Part shown: one piece after another, positions 47,779 through 55,810 of the stretch
Layout: each line of letters starts with the position of its first letter
Numbering within the stretch: position 1 is the stretch's first letter
Source of the DNA: Mycobacterium sp. 236(2023)
Lineage (GTDB): Bacteria; Actinomycetota; Actinomycetes; Mycobacteriales; Mycobacteriaceae
NCBI RefSeq assembly: GCF_029623955.1
Contig: NZ_JARSBP010000002.1
Span: forward strand, 1,426,001 to 1,490,000
Direction of reading: 5' to 3'
DNA: 64,000 bases
Notes under the pieces: generated by a model
What the model saw: only the letters and a program-made list of their open reading frames with translations
What the model was told of the DNA's origin: nothing
Databases searched by the model: none
Made by a program: the position numbers and the translations under genes

Positions 47779-48657
47779 ATGACAGCAAAACTTGAAGGCA
47801 AGGTTGCCTTCATCACGGGCGCCGCCCGTGGGCAGGGGCGCGCCCACGCGATCGCCATGGCACGCGAAGGCGCAGACATCATCGCCGTCGACATCTGCCG
47901 CGACATTCCGTCCAACCCTTACCCGTTGGCGACGCCGGACGATCTGGCCGAAACCGAACGCTCCGTCAAGGAGACCGGTCGCCGGGTGGTCGCCCGTGTC
48001 GCCGATGTCCGTGAGCGGCATGAACTTCGGGACGCGGTCGAGGCGGGGGTGGCCGATCTCGGCAAGATCGACATCGTCGTCGCCAACGCCGGAATCCTGC
48101 CGATGGCGATGGGCAATCCCGACCCGATGGGATTCGTCGACGCGTCCGATGTCGACCTCGTGGGTGTGATGAACACTGTCGCCGTGGCGATTCCGCATCT
48201 GCCCGACGGTGCGTCGATCATCGTGACCGGATCGACGGCGGGCATGATCCGCGGCACCACCACGAGCCCGGACATGGGTCCCGGCGGAGCGGGTTATGGG
48301 TGGAGCAAGCGGATCGTCATCGAGTACGTAGAGGAGATGAGCCTGCATCTCGCGTCGCGGATGATTCGGGTCAATGCGATTCACCCGACGAACTGCAACA
48401 CCCATCTGCTGCAGAACGAGGGCATGTACGGCGTGTTCCGCCCCGACCTCAAGATGGAGGGCAAGACTCCGACGCGTGAGGACGCCGAACCGCTGTTCAG
48501 TCTCTTCCAGGCCATGCCGATCCCGTACATCGAGCCCGAGGACATGGCCAACCTCGGGGTGTTCCTCGCCAGCGACGACAGCCGATACATCACCGGTCAG
48601 CAGATCCGCGTCGATGCCGGATCACTGCTGAAGTGGCCCAACGGTCCTGGGGGCTAG
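47779..48657 (+). CDS. Mycofactocin-coupled SDR-family oxidoreductase
   Basis: This 292-residue SDR has the cofactor motif TGAARGQGRAHA and an insertion after AVDIC typical of mycofactocin-associated dehydrogenases, whose bound NAD is recycled by mycofactocin and not released. The catalytic residues are STAG...YGWSK. It ends the long operon, and GGAGG precedes the ATG at 47779. It implies that the pathway includes an alcohol oxidation that feeds mycofactocin. Confidence 0.87.
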   Translation: MTAKLEGKVAFITGAARGQGRAHAIAMAREGADIIAVDICRDIPSNPYPLATPDDLAETERSVKETGRRVVARVADVRERHELRDAVEAGVADLGKIDIVVANAGILPMAMGNPDPMGFVDASDVDLVGVMNTVAVAIPHLPDGASIIVTGSTAGMIRGTTTSPDMGPGGAGYGWSKRIVIEYVEEMSLHLASRMIRVNAIHPTNCNTHLLQNEGMYGVFRPDLKMEGKTPTREDAEPLFSLFQAMPIPYIEPEDMANLGVFLASDDSRYITGQQIRVDAGSLLKWPNGPGG

Positions 48658-48663
48658 GCCCGT

Positions 48664-49323
48664 TCACTCCGGCCGGTGCAGGAATCCGTGCAGAATCGCC
48701 TGGACGAGTTCGTCGACGATCGCTTCGCGAGACGGTGGCCTGGCGCCGAAGAAGGTGGACCGCAGCGCGACCATCCCGACGATCATCGCGACGGTCGAGT
48801 GGGCGGGTAGGTCGGGCTGGTTCGACTGCATGCCCCGCAGGCTCATTCCTTCCGCGCTGATCTGACCCAGCACGTTGATGGCGCGCCTGATATCGGCGAT
48901 GCCGGCGGCCTCGATGTCGTCCTCGCTGAGCCCGTCCGCGGCGACGAGGGTGAGGAGCAGCCCGCGGTGCTCGATGAGGACGTCGTAGAGCTGACCGACG
49001 AACTGGCGGGACAATTGCTCTTCGTCGGTCTCTTCGGGGACGACAGCCTGCCAGGTGTCGCGGAACTCGTCGAGGAAGCTGGTGAACGGCACGACCAGCG
49101 CTTCGCGGAACAGGCCGGCCTTCGAGCCGAAATGGCGGAACAGCAGGTACTCGCTGACTCCGGCGGCCTCAGCGATCTCCCGGGTGGTGGTGGCGCGGTA
49201 GTCCTTGCGCGCGAACAGCTCACGCGCAGCATCGAGCAACAGCCGTCTCGCCTCACCTCGTGGCCGGCGGCTGGCCGGGACCTCTGCTGAGGTCCCGCTC
49301 TTGGACGAACTTCGCTGGGGCAC
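48664..49323 (-). CDS. TetR-family transcriptional regulator (single unit)
   Basis: This 219-residue TetR repressor has a helix-turn-helix at about 45-65 (TTREIAEAAGVSEYLLFRHF) and a ligand-binding C-terminal domain. The start is GTG at 49323. It is divergent from the second AveC module, and a perfect 8-bp inverted repeat between them is the probable operator. It is unlike the two tandem-TetR proteins. Confidence 0.88.
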   Translation of the reverse strand: MPQRSSSKSGTSAEVPASRRPRGEARRLLLDAARELFARKDYRATTTREIAEAAGVSEYLLFRHFGSKAGLFREALVVPFTSFLDEFRDTWQAVVPEETDEEQLSRQFVGQLYDVLIEHRGLLLTLVAADGLSEDDIEAAGIADIRRAINVLGQISAEGMSLRGMQSNQPDLPAHSTVAMIVGMVALRSTFFGARPPSREAIVDELVQAILHGFLHRPE

Positions 49324-49361
49324 TGGCTTTCACCCTAGTCGGGTCTTGACCGAGACCGTTG

Positions 49362-49379
49362 TAATAGTGTCCACTATTA
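49362..49379. promoter_or_regulatory. Inverted-repeat operator TAATAGTG-TC-CACTATTA
   Basis: This is a perfect 8-bp inverted repeat with a 2-bp spacer in the 59-bp gap between the TetR gene and the small membrane protein gene. The TAGTGT within the left arm fits a -10 element for a rightward leaderless transcript. It is the likely binding site of the divergent TetR. Confidence 0.7.
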
Positions 49380-49382
49380 AAT

Positions 49383-49481
49383 GTGGGTGCAGTCATCATG
49401 CTCGGCACATTGTTCGGTCTGATCGCGCTCGTCGTCGGGCTGGTCATCTACTTGGACCCCGAGGCGCGGCGAGGGATCTGA
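49383..49481 (+). CDS. Small single-helix membrane peptide upstream of AveC 2
   Basis: This is a 32-residue frame starting at GTG 49383, reading VGAVIMLGTLFGLIALVVGL then VIYLDPEARRGI. Almost all of it is one hydrophobic helix with a positive C-terminus. The stop overlaps the AveC ATG as TGATG, which indicates translational coupling. There is no Shine-Dalgarno, and the start lies just after the operator, which fits a leaderless mRNA. Its expression is not proven. Confidence 0.5.
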   Translation: MGAVIMLGTLFGLIALVVGLVIYLDPEARRGI

Positions 49482-50290
49482 TGGAGACGGAGATGACGCC
49501 GGTGCTGATCGCCGGCCAGACGTTCGCCTACGTCGGCGGGATCGCGTTCTTGGCGTTCGGCGTGTTCTTGAGCATCAGGCGGGGGCGTCTCCATCCGCTG
49601 TTGCTGGTGTCGATTTCGGCGATCTCCTTCTCCTGGATCGAGGCGCCGTACGACTGGGCGATGTACGCGCAATTCCCTCCGGCCCTGCCGCGGATGCCCT
49701 CGTGGTGGCCGATGAACATGACCTGGGGTGGCGGGCTGCCCTCGGCGGTGCCCATCGGCTACATTGCCTACTTCGTGCTGCCGGCCGTCATCGGCGCAGC
49801 CTTGGGCCGCCGATTGATCGCACGGTTCGGTTGGCGCAGGCCGCAGACCCTGCTGGTCGTCGGCTTCCTCGTCGGCTTCTGCTGGGCGCTGTTCTTCAAC
49901 GCGTTTGTCGGCGCCCAGCTGGGCGTCTTCTACTACGGCTACGTGATCCCCGGGCTCGCGATCTTCGAAGGCACCAAGCATCAATATCCGATCTACGACT
50001 CCATCGCCATGGGTGTGCAGATGATGGTGTTCACCTACCTTCTGGGCCGCACCGATGAGCAGGGCCGCAACGTCATCGAGATGTGGGCCGACAAGCGTTC
50101 GTCGAGTCGCGTGGGGTCGGCGGTCCTGTCGATCGCGGCCGTCGTGGTGGTCGGACATCTCACGTACGGCGCGGTGTTCGCACCGCATCTCGCGACGAAG
50201 CTCGGCGGATACGTGACCGAGGGGCCGACAGAGCAGTTGTTCCCCGGCATCGAGAACCAGCCGCTGCACGGCACGAAACCTGATAGGTAG
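49481..50290 (+). CDS. AveC-family (spirocyclase-like) membrane protein 2
   Basis: This 269-residue membrane protein is about 100 residues shorter than the copy at 40312. Five or six hydrophobic segments are visible, and the family motif region SFSWIEAPYDWAMYAQFP corresponds to the WQDPIMNWSPYAVY region of copy 1. It is coupled to the small membrane peptide upstream and followed by a P450 7 bp downstream. Confidence 0.78.
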   Translation: METEMTPVLIAGQTFAYVGGIAFLAFGVFLSIRRGRLHPLLLVSISAISFSWIEAPYDWAMYAQFPPALPRMPSWWPMNMTWGGGLPSAVPIGYIAYFVLPAVIGAALGRRLIARFGWRRPQTLLVVGFLVGFCWALFFNAFVGAQLGVFYYGYVIPGLAIFEGTKHQYPIYDSIAMGVQMMVFTYLLGRTDEQGRNVIEMWADKRSSSRVGSAVLSIAAVVVVGHLTYGAVFAPHLATKLGGYVTEGPTEQLFPGIENQPLHGTKPDR

Positions 50291-50297
50291 GCATCCG

Positions 50298-51506
50298 TTG
50301 ACCATTGATCCTGGCGTCGAGTTATATTACGACCCTTACGATTACGCAATCGACGACGATCCGTACCCGGTGTGGCGGCGTATGCGCGAGGAGGCGCCGC
50401 TGTACTTCAACGACAAGTACGGTTTCTATGCGCTGAGCCGGTACGACGACGTCGCCGCGGCGCTGCCGGATTGGGAGACTTACCGATCCGGTAAGGGTAC
50501 GACAGCAGACATCCTGTTCAACGGCATCGAGGTACCACCGGGCATTCTGCTGTTCGAAGATCCGCCCCTGCATGATCTGCATCGGCGGCTGCTGTCGCGG
50601 GTCTTCACACCCCGCCGGATGATGGCCGTGGAAGATCTGGTGCGCGAGTTCTGCGCCAGCGCATTGGATCCCCACGTCGGTGCCGACGGCTTCGATTTCG
50701 TCGCCGACCTCGGTGCGTTCATGCCGATGCGGACGATCGGCTATCTGTTGGGAATTCCAGAGGAGGGGCAGCAGCAGATCCGCGATCTCAACGACACGCT
50801 CATCACGGTGAATGCGGGGGAGTCCGGTGTTCCGGAGGATGTCAGCCCGACGGTCTTTGCGCAGTCGATCGCGATGTTCGCCGAATACATCGAATGGCGG
50901 GCCACCCACCCGTCCGACGACCTGATGACAGAGTTGCTCAATGCCGAGGTCGAGGAACCCGACGGTTCCAAGCGCCCGCTGGAGCGCAACGAGGTTCTCG
51001 CCTATACCGCGATGATCGCCGGCGCGGGAAATGAGACGACGGCGCGACTGATCGGCTTCATGGGCAAGCTGCTCGCCGAACACCCGGAACAACGCCACGA
51101 ACTCGCCGCCGATCCGTCGCTCATTCCCGGTGCGGTGGAAGAGGCGTTGCGTTACGAGCCGCCGTCGCCGGTGCAGGCGCGCTACGTCGCCCGAGATGTC
51201 GAGCTGTACGGGCACACGGTGAGCGAGGGCTCGTTCATGTTGTTGCTCAACGCTTCTGCCAACCGCGATCCCTCGCACTTCGCCGACCCCGACCGCTTCG
51301 ACATCCACCGCAAGGGTGGGCACCTGAGCTTCGGACAGGGTCTGCATTTCTGCCTGGGATCCGCGCTGGCGCGGCTCGAGGCCAGGGTGGCATTCGAAGA
51401 GGTTCTCAAGCGGTGGACTGACTGGGATGTCGACTACGAGAACGCGAGCATGGCGAGGACCTCCAGCGTGCGGGGCTGGGCCCGGATGCCTGTCAAGACA
51501 CACTGA
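50298..51506 (+). CDS. Cytochrome P450 (3)
   Basis: This 402-residue P450 has I-helix GAGNETT, EEALR for ExxR and the heme loop FGQGLHFCLGSALARLE with Cys352. The start is TTG at 50298. It lies in the second AveC module under the 49362 operator. Repetition of an AveC-P450 pairing in this window suggests that the two proteins work together. Confidence 0.92.
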   Translation: MTIDPGVELYYDPYDYAIDDDPYPVWRRMREEAPLYFNDKYGFYALSRYDDVAAALPDWETYRSGKGTTADILFNGIEVPPGILLFEDPPLHDLHRRLLSRVFTPRRMMAVEDLVREFCASALDPHVGADGFDFVADLGAFMPMRTIGYLLGIPEEGQQQIRDLNDTLITVNAGESGVPEDVSPTVFAQSIAMFAEYIEWRATHPSDDLMTELLNAEVEEPDGSKRPLERNEVLAYTAMIAGAGNETTARLIGFMGKLLAEHPEQRHELAADPSLIPGAVEEALRYEPPSPVQARYVARDVELYGHTVSEGSFMLLLNASANRDPSHFADPDRFDIHRKGGHLSFGQGLHFCLGSALARLEARVAFEEVLKRWTDWDVDYENASMARTSSVRGWARMPVKTH

Positions 51507-51522
51507 ACACCGGGAAGGTTTC

Positions 51523-51594
51523 GTGGCATACGAAAGCACCGCCGAATCGCAAGCGCCCACGGCGGCCCGGATGCCGGACCGCCGTGGGCGGTAA
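51523..51594 (+). pseudogene. Possible remnant of a substrate-binding-protein gene start
   Basis: This frame of 23 codons begins GTG after GGGAAGG and reads VAYESTAESQAPTAARMPDR. The first eight residues match the start MSYESTAE of the protein at 39195, and the nucleotides there are also close. The rest is overlaid by a hairpin and stops. It may be a decayed duplicate left beside the second AveC-P450 module, though a functional small peptide cannot be excluded. Confidence 0.4.
51554..51590. terminator. Hairpin terminator between convergent P450 (3) and hsp20
   Basis: The perfect 12-bp arms CGCCCACGGCGG and CCGCCGTGGGCG (51554-51565 and 51579-51590) enclose an inner CCGG/CCGG stem with an ATG loop. 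There is no T-run, which is usual in mycobacteria. The location between convergent genes fits a bidirectional terminator. Confidence 0.7.
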
Positions 51595-51605
51595 TCAGGT
51601 TTCGC

Positions 51606-52055
51606 CTACCCGGCGTCGACGGTGGTGGGTTCGATCGACGTTTGGCTGCCGGCCCGACTGACCTCGATCTTGCGAGGTTTGGCCCGCTCGGCGACGGGGA
51701 TCGTCACCGTCAACACGCCGTTCTCGTACGTCGCGGAAATGGCTGCGGTGTCGACGTTGTCGCCGAGGGAGAGCTGGCGGCGATATCTGCCGAAGAACCT
51801 CTCGTTGGCCAGCCATTGTGCCGAGTCCTCGGAGCGCGCCGTCCGATGGGCCGAGATCGTCAGCGTGCCGCTGTCCACATCCACGTCCACCGACCCCGGA
51901 TCGACACCGGGGAGGTCGGCGGTCAACACGTAGTGGTCGTCGATCTTGCAGAGGTCCATCGGCATGAACCTCGGGGTGCGATTCGATCCGGTCTGGCTTG
52001 CCAGCAGGCCTCGGGTCAGGGAATCGATGTCACTGAACGGATCAAAACGAAGCAC
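51606..52055 (-). CDS. Hsp20/alpha-crystallin family small heat-shock protein
   Basis: This 149-residue small chaperone has the alpha-crystallin domain (about 40-130, with VLTADLPGVDPGSVDVDVDSG and ENGVLTVTIPVAE) and a short C-terminal tail with KPRKIEV. It holds unfolded proteins during stress. The start is GTG at 52055, after an AGGAGGTGGA Shine-Dalgarno (52061-52070). A CIRCE-type operator precedes it. Confidence 0.93.
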   Translation of the reverse strand: MLRFDPFSDIDSLTRGLLASQTGSNRTPRFMPMDLCKIDDHYVLTADLPGVDPGSVDVDVDSGTLTISAHRTARSEDSAQWLANERFFGRYRRQLSLGDNVDTAAISATYENGVLTVTIPVAERAKPRKIEVSRAGSQTSIEPTTVDAG

Positions 52056-52126
52056 AGCAATCCACCTCCTATGCCACTCGAAGCCCGCCCCTGCGGCGGG
52101 CGATCAATCACTGTGCGATGCCGAGA

Positions 52127-52153
52127 TTAGCACTCAAAGTAGGAGAGTGCCAG
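52127..52153. promoter_or_regulatory. CIRCE-type HrcA operator of hsp20
   Basis: The left half TTAGCACTC is a perfect CIRCE half-site. The right half GAGTGCCAG follows after exactly 9 bp and matches GAGTGCTAA at 7 of 9 positions. On the minus strand it sits between a CTGGCA -35-like element and a TAATCT -10-like element with 18 bp spacing, so HrcA binding would block the promoter. Confidence 0.75.
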
Positions 52154-52217
52154 ACCTCTTGGGAAGATTTTTTCTTCGATTTCTCCGGGGTTCGGCTGTC
52201 CCCGTGCACTTTTGAGC

Positions 52218-53033
52218 TCAGGGGGACACGAGGGAGATGTCGCCTCCAGAGCGGCGGATCAGACCGCGGCGTTCGAAAGCATCCAGCCATCCCTCCATCG
52301 GCCATCGGCCCCACCGCTGCCGGAAGAGCCGCGCATTGGCGACGATCGCAGCCACGTGTTCAACCGGCGGGTCGGACACCGGATGGTGCTGATGGTAGGC
52401 ATGGGCGCCGCCGACCCATACCAACGGAACGCCATGTGACCGCGCGATGGCGGCGAAGTCGGTGTCCTCGCCGCCGTACCCGACGTAGTCCTCGCAGAAC
52501 CCACCGATCTGCTGCCATGTCGGCGCCGACACGGCAAAAGACAACGACCAGAACAGATCGTGGTCCGATGCCGTCACCAGGGCGCCGGGCGCCGGCGCAG
52601 GACGTGCCGGGTGCGGCGCGGTCATGCCGGCGAGGTTGTCGAGGTCATACCCGTCGGCGGCGGGAGGCAGATAGGTGACGGGACCGGCCAACAGCACTTC
52701 GCCCATTCGGCGGTATGCATCGAGATATCGGGCGATCAACAGAGGTCCGGGCAGGCAGTCGACGTCGAGGAAGATGAGCAGATCCGCTCCGGCCGAGAGC
52801 GCCTGCAGCGCACCCAAATTGCGCGCCCGGGCCAGAGGTAGGCCCTGCGGGCTGGCCGGGCATTCGACAACGGTGGCATCTACGACCAGCCCGGCGATCT
52901 CGGGATCGTCGAGAGCCACCACGCATCGGAGATCGGCGCGGGGCTTCGTACGGGCAAGGGCACGCTCTTGCAACGTGAGATGTCCGTGTCGACCGTGCGC
53001 CACGGTGACCACTGCGGTGCGGGGATCGTTCAT
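52218..53033 (-). CDS. GT-A type glycosyltransferase (family 2-like)
   Basis: This 271-residue nucleotide-sugar transferase has VVTVAHGRHGHL at the N-terminus and the metal-binding DxD in LIFLDVDCLPGP (about residues 85-96). A GGEDTDF motif near 200 is typical of the catalytic base region of family 2. The ATG at 53033 overlaps the upstream gene (ATGA). It is the last gene of the glycosyltransferase operon. Confidence 0.83.
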   Translation of the reverse strand: MNDPRTAVVTVAHGRHGHLTLQERALARTKPRADLRCVVALDDPEIAGLVVDATVVECPASPQGLPLARARNLGALQALSAGADLLIFLDVDCLPGPLLIARYLDAYRRMGEVLLAGPVTYLPPAADGYDLDNLAGMTAPHPARPAPAPGALVTASDHDLFWSLSFAVSAPTWQQIGGFCEDYVGYGGEDTDFAAIARSHGVPLVWVGGAHAYHQHHPVSDPPVEHVAAIVANARLFRQRWGRWPMEGWLDAFERRGLIRRSGGDISLVSP

Positions 53034-54010
53034 GCGGCGATTGCTGCCGCCGCCCGTGCGGCGGCACCCCGGACTTCGAGAAGGTCCCAGCGACCGCGGT
53101 CGATCGCACACGCTTCTTCGGCGAGGGCAGGCCACCGGTCTGGGGCCGGCCACTCGGGCGCGACGGCGGCGACGCCGCCACGGGACAACGCGCTCGCCAT
53201 GGCGTGCTGTTCGTCGAAAGGCCGAGCTTCAGGAATGACGATGGCGGCCGCGCGGGCGAGTGCGGTGTCGGCCAGGGCATTCTGCCCGGCGTGTGTGACC
53301 ACGAAGTCCGCCGACGCCAGCTGCGGCCACGGATTGTCGACCCAGGCCGCGTAGCCTCCGGCGGCGCTCCACTCGTATTGCGGTAACGCCGTGCGTAATT
53401 GGATCAAAGCATCGGCGGGAACTGCGCTTCCTCCGGCACCGGCCAGCAGCAACCCCGCGGGTCTGCCGGACGGGGCTTCCGGTCGGCAAGCTCCGTCGAA
53501 TCGGCTGATGGCGCCGACCATCTGCGTCTTGCCGGAGTGTTTGTCGAGCCATTGCGGCCGATAGACCTGTTCGGACCAACACGCGATGATGCGCTCTGCG
53601 ATGTCGTAGCCCAGCACATGCGCGGGGTCGGATCGATTGCCGGGCTGGGCCATGACGACGACCGGTACTCCGGCGACGCGAGCCAGCACCGCAACCTCGA
53701 CTGAGACATCGACCACCAGCAATCGTGGCGCCATCGCTGCGAGGATATGCAGGATGTCGGCGCACCGCCGCGTCAGTGCGCCGAGCCCTGCCGGCGCCCA
53801 GTGCAGACGACCGTTCGCGGTGACATCGTGCACCGCATGTCCGGTGTCTGGCACATCGTCTGGCAACTGCACCCAGGTGTCGGGCGCACACAATGCGGGG
53901 GGACGAGGCAACGACGAGAAGAAGATGACGGGCTCGTCCAGATGCGCGCAGATCGCCAAGGCGCGTGTCAGATGCCCCCGCCCGTGGTGATGCACGTAGT
54001 AACCGATCAT
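53030..54010 (-). CDS. GT-B type glycosyltransferase (MurG/UGT-like)
   Basis: This 326-residue protein has the N-terminal HHHGRGHLTRALAI segment and a C-terminal THAGQNALADTALA region that recalls the nucleotide-sugar-binding GxxS/THxG of MurG and UGT families. The ATG at 54010 is preferred; a GTG at 54025 would overlap the preceding gene. Acceptor and donor are unknown. Confidence 0.8.
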   Translation of the reverse strand: MIGYYVHHHGRGHLTRALAICAHLDEPVIFFSSLPRPPALCAPDTWVQLPDDVPDTGHAVHDVTANGRLHWAPAGLGALTRRCADILHILAAMAPRLLVVDVSVEVAVLARVAGVPVVVMAQPGNRSDPAHVLGYDIAERIIACWSEQVYRPQWLDKHSGKTQMVGAISRFDGACRPEAPSGRPAGLLLAGAGGSAVPADALIQLRTALPQYEWSAAGGYAAWVDNPWPQLASADFVVTHAGQNALADTALARAAAIVIPEARPFDEQHAMASALSRGGVAAVAPEWPAPDRWPALAEEACAIDRGRWDLLEVRGAAARAAAAIAA

Positions 54011-54017
54011 GGCGCCG

Positions 54018-55094
54018 TCAACCACACCGGCGGGTGTCGATGTCGCTCAGCTCGAAAAGCAGGCGTTCGTAGTCCTCGATCATGCGGTCGATGCCGAGGT
54101 GCCGACGGGCGTGCGCTGCGACGATGGCGCGGTTTCGTGCCTCGGTCGAGCAAAGGGCCTCCCCAAGGCGCCCGCTGAGATCGGAGCCCGCCGAAACCAG
54201 GACACCGCCGGGCTTGCTGACGACCTCAGCCAGACCGCCTCGGCGCACCCCGACGACGGGTGTGCCGCACATCTGGGACTCTGCCGCGACGAGACAATAT
54301 GGTTCCTCCCATCGGGGGGTCACGAGCGTCGCCGCGCTGGCGCCGTAGAAATCCGCGAGCTCGGACCCCCCGAGGGGGCCGACGTAGGTGACCGAGTTGC
54401 CAAGTAACGGACGGATGACCGCGTCGAACCAGTTTGGGTCGCTCACGGGGCCGGCCAGCCGAAGCTTGCGACCCGCCTTTCTCGCTGCGTGGATTGCAAT
54501 GTCGGCGCCCTTCTCGGGAGTCATTCGGCCCACCCATGCCAGGGTGTCACCACCGGTGCCGACGGGAAACGCGTCAGGGTCGACGCCGTTGAGAATGACC
54601 CGGCTGGTGGCCACGGTCTCCCATTGACGTCGAAGAGCCTGGCTGACCGCGACGAAGTGCCCGCTGCTGCCTGCAAGCCATGCGCCCACCTCCATCCACG
54701 GAAACGGCGGGGTGTGCAACGTGGTGACCATCGGCACGGGTAGCGCCGCGCACATGGCCAGCGGTAGCTGATGCAGGCTCTCATTGAGTACGGCGTCGAT
54801 ATCGCTGCGGCACAGCAGGTCCCGGATTGCCGCCAGGTAGACCACCTGGTCGTGCAGGAACTGCGGCTCCGGCATCTGGAGATCCGCCGAGGCGATCTGC
54901 GACAGCGGGGGCAGCAACGGCATCGGATGTAAGCAGTCCGCCAGCCGTTCGTCGCTACCCGGTAGTGCATACAGTTCGACATGATGGCCGAGCTTGCGAA
55001 GGCCGAGGGTGAGGTCGGCGGTGAAGCGCTCCTGACCCCCGGCGAACGGTTGGGCGACGGGGTGGCGGGACGGTCCGAGAACGGCTATGCGCAC
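54018..55094 (-). CDS. Glycosyltransferase family 4 protein
   Basis: This 358-residue GT-B protein has the acceptor-side QPFAGGQERFTADL near residue 15 and the C-terminal EEPYCLVAAESQMCGTPVVG, which contains the GT4 Ex7E-like motif. GRMTPEKG marks the donor domain. The start is GTG at 55094, overlapping the upstream gene by 10 bp. Confidence 0.88.
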   Translation of the reverse strand: MRIAVLGPSRHPVAQPFAGGQERFTADLTLGLRKLGHHVELYALPGSDERLADCLHPMPLLPPLSQIASADLQMPEPQFLHDQVVYLAAIRDLLCRSDIDAVLNESLHQLPLAMCAALPVPMVTTLHTPPFPWMEVGAWLAGSSGHFVAVSQALRRQWETVATSRVILNGVDPDAFPVGTGGDTLAWVGRMTPEKGADIAIHAARKAGRKLRLAGPVSDPNWFDAVIRPLLGNSVTYVGPLGGSELADFYGASAATLVTPRWEEPYCLVAAESQMCGTPVVGVRRGGLAEVVSKPGGVLVSAGSDLSGRLGEALCSTEARNRAIVAAHARRHLGIDRMIEDYERLLFELSDIDTRRCG

Positions 55095-55810
55095 GTCGCG
55101 TCTCCCTGGAGCTCGGAGCCTCCCAAACCCGCGACATAACTGGCGAAGCCACCATCGACCCGCGAATCCAGCCGGGCAGAGGTGGTGACGCTGACCCGGT
55201 GGGTGGCCACCCAGCGCCGGGTCACAGTCTTGACACGCTCCACCAGATCGCGGTCTTCGTGGAGGGCGACATCGGCGAACCCGCCCGCAGCCAGATAGGT
55301 GCTCGCGCGGACACCGAGATTGGCCCCGTGAACGTGGGCGTGCCCTTCGGCGAGCGTATGCCGTTGGCGCCACCGGTGTTCCACGTCCGGTGTCAGGCCG
55401 TCCGGGACGACTGTGCCGATGACCGCATCCTCACCGGCATCGGCGAATTGCAGCTGCGCTGTCAGCCATGCGGCCGGCACGACAGAATCCGCGTCGGTGT
55501 TCGCAAACCATACGGTTTCGTCAGGGAGACCGGAGAGCCGGCTGCGGATGACGGCATCGGCGGCGCCCGCGCGCCGCGCCGATCCGACCCGGCCGTAGTC
55601 ACCCACCACGGTGAGGGCGCCGAACTCGGCGGCCCGTACCGCGGTGCGGTCTGTGCAGCAGTCGACCACGACCGTGACGCCGCAGGAGACGCGGCGGTTG
55701 TCGCGACCGAGCCGATCGCGTGCCGCGCTGATTGCTGTCAGGCACTGACCGATGTGCTGCTCCTCGTTGCGTGCAGGCACGATCACCTCGATGTGCTTGA
55801 CGGAGATCAC
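55085..55810 (-). CDS. Glycosyltransferase family 2 protein
   Basis: This 241-residue GT-A protein has VIVPARNEEQHIGQC at the N-terminus, a DTRA-like acidic motif in FANTDADSVVP and HEDRDLVERV near the end. The start is GTG at 55810, overlapping the PIG-L/methyltransferase stop (GTGA). It lies between that fusion and the GT4 gene, so all five products probably build one glycoconjugate. Confidence 0.86.
   Translation of the reverse strand: MISVKHIEVIVPARNEEQHIGQCLTAISAARDRLGRDNRRVSCGVTVVVDCCTDRTAVRAAEFGALTVVGDYGRVGSARRAGAADAVIRSRLSGLPDETVWFANTDADSVVPAAWLTAQLQFADAGEDAVIGTVVPDGLTPDVEHRWRQRHTLAEGHAHVHGANLGVRASTYLAAGGFADVALHEDRDLVERVKTVTRRWVATHRVSVTTSARLDSRVDGGFASYVAGLGGSELQGDATCA

Noticed and set aside
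19251..51600. Mobile element or phage boundaries around the accessory region
   Set aside because: No transposase, integrase, tRNA gene or matching direct repeats were found at either end, so transfer by a specific element cannot be supported.
52127..52217. HspR (HAIR) operator upstream of hsp20
   Set aside because: Only isolated half-like strings (ACTCAAA and TTTTGAG) are present, about 70 bp apart and not 7 bp apart. The CIRCE pattern explains the repeat better.
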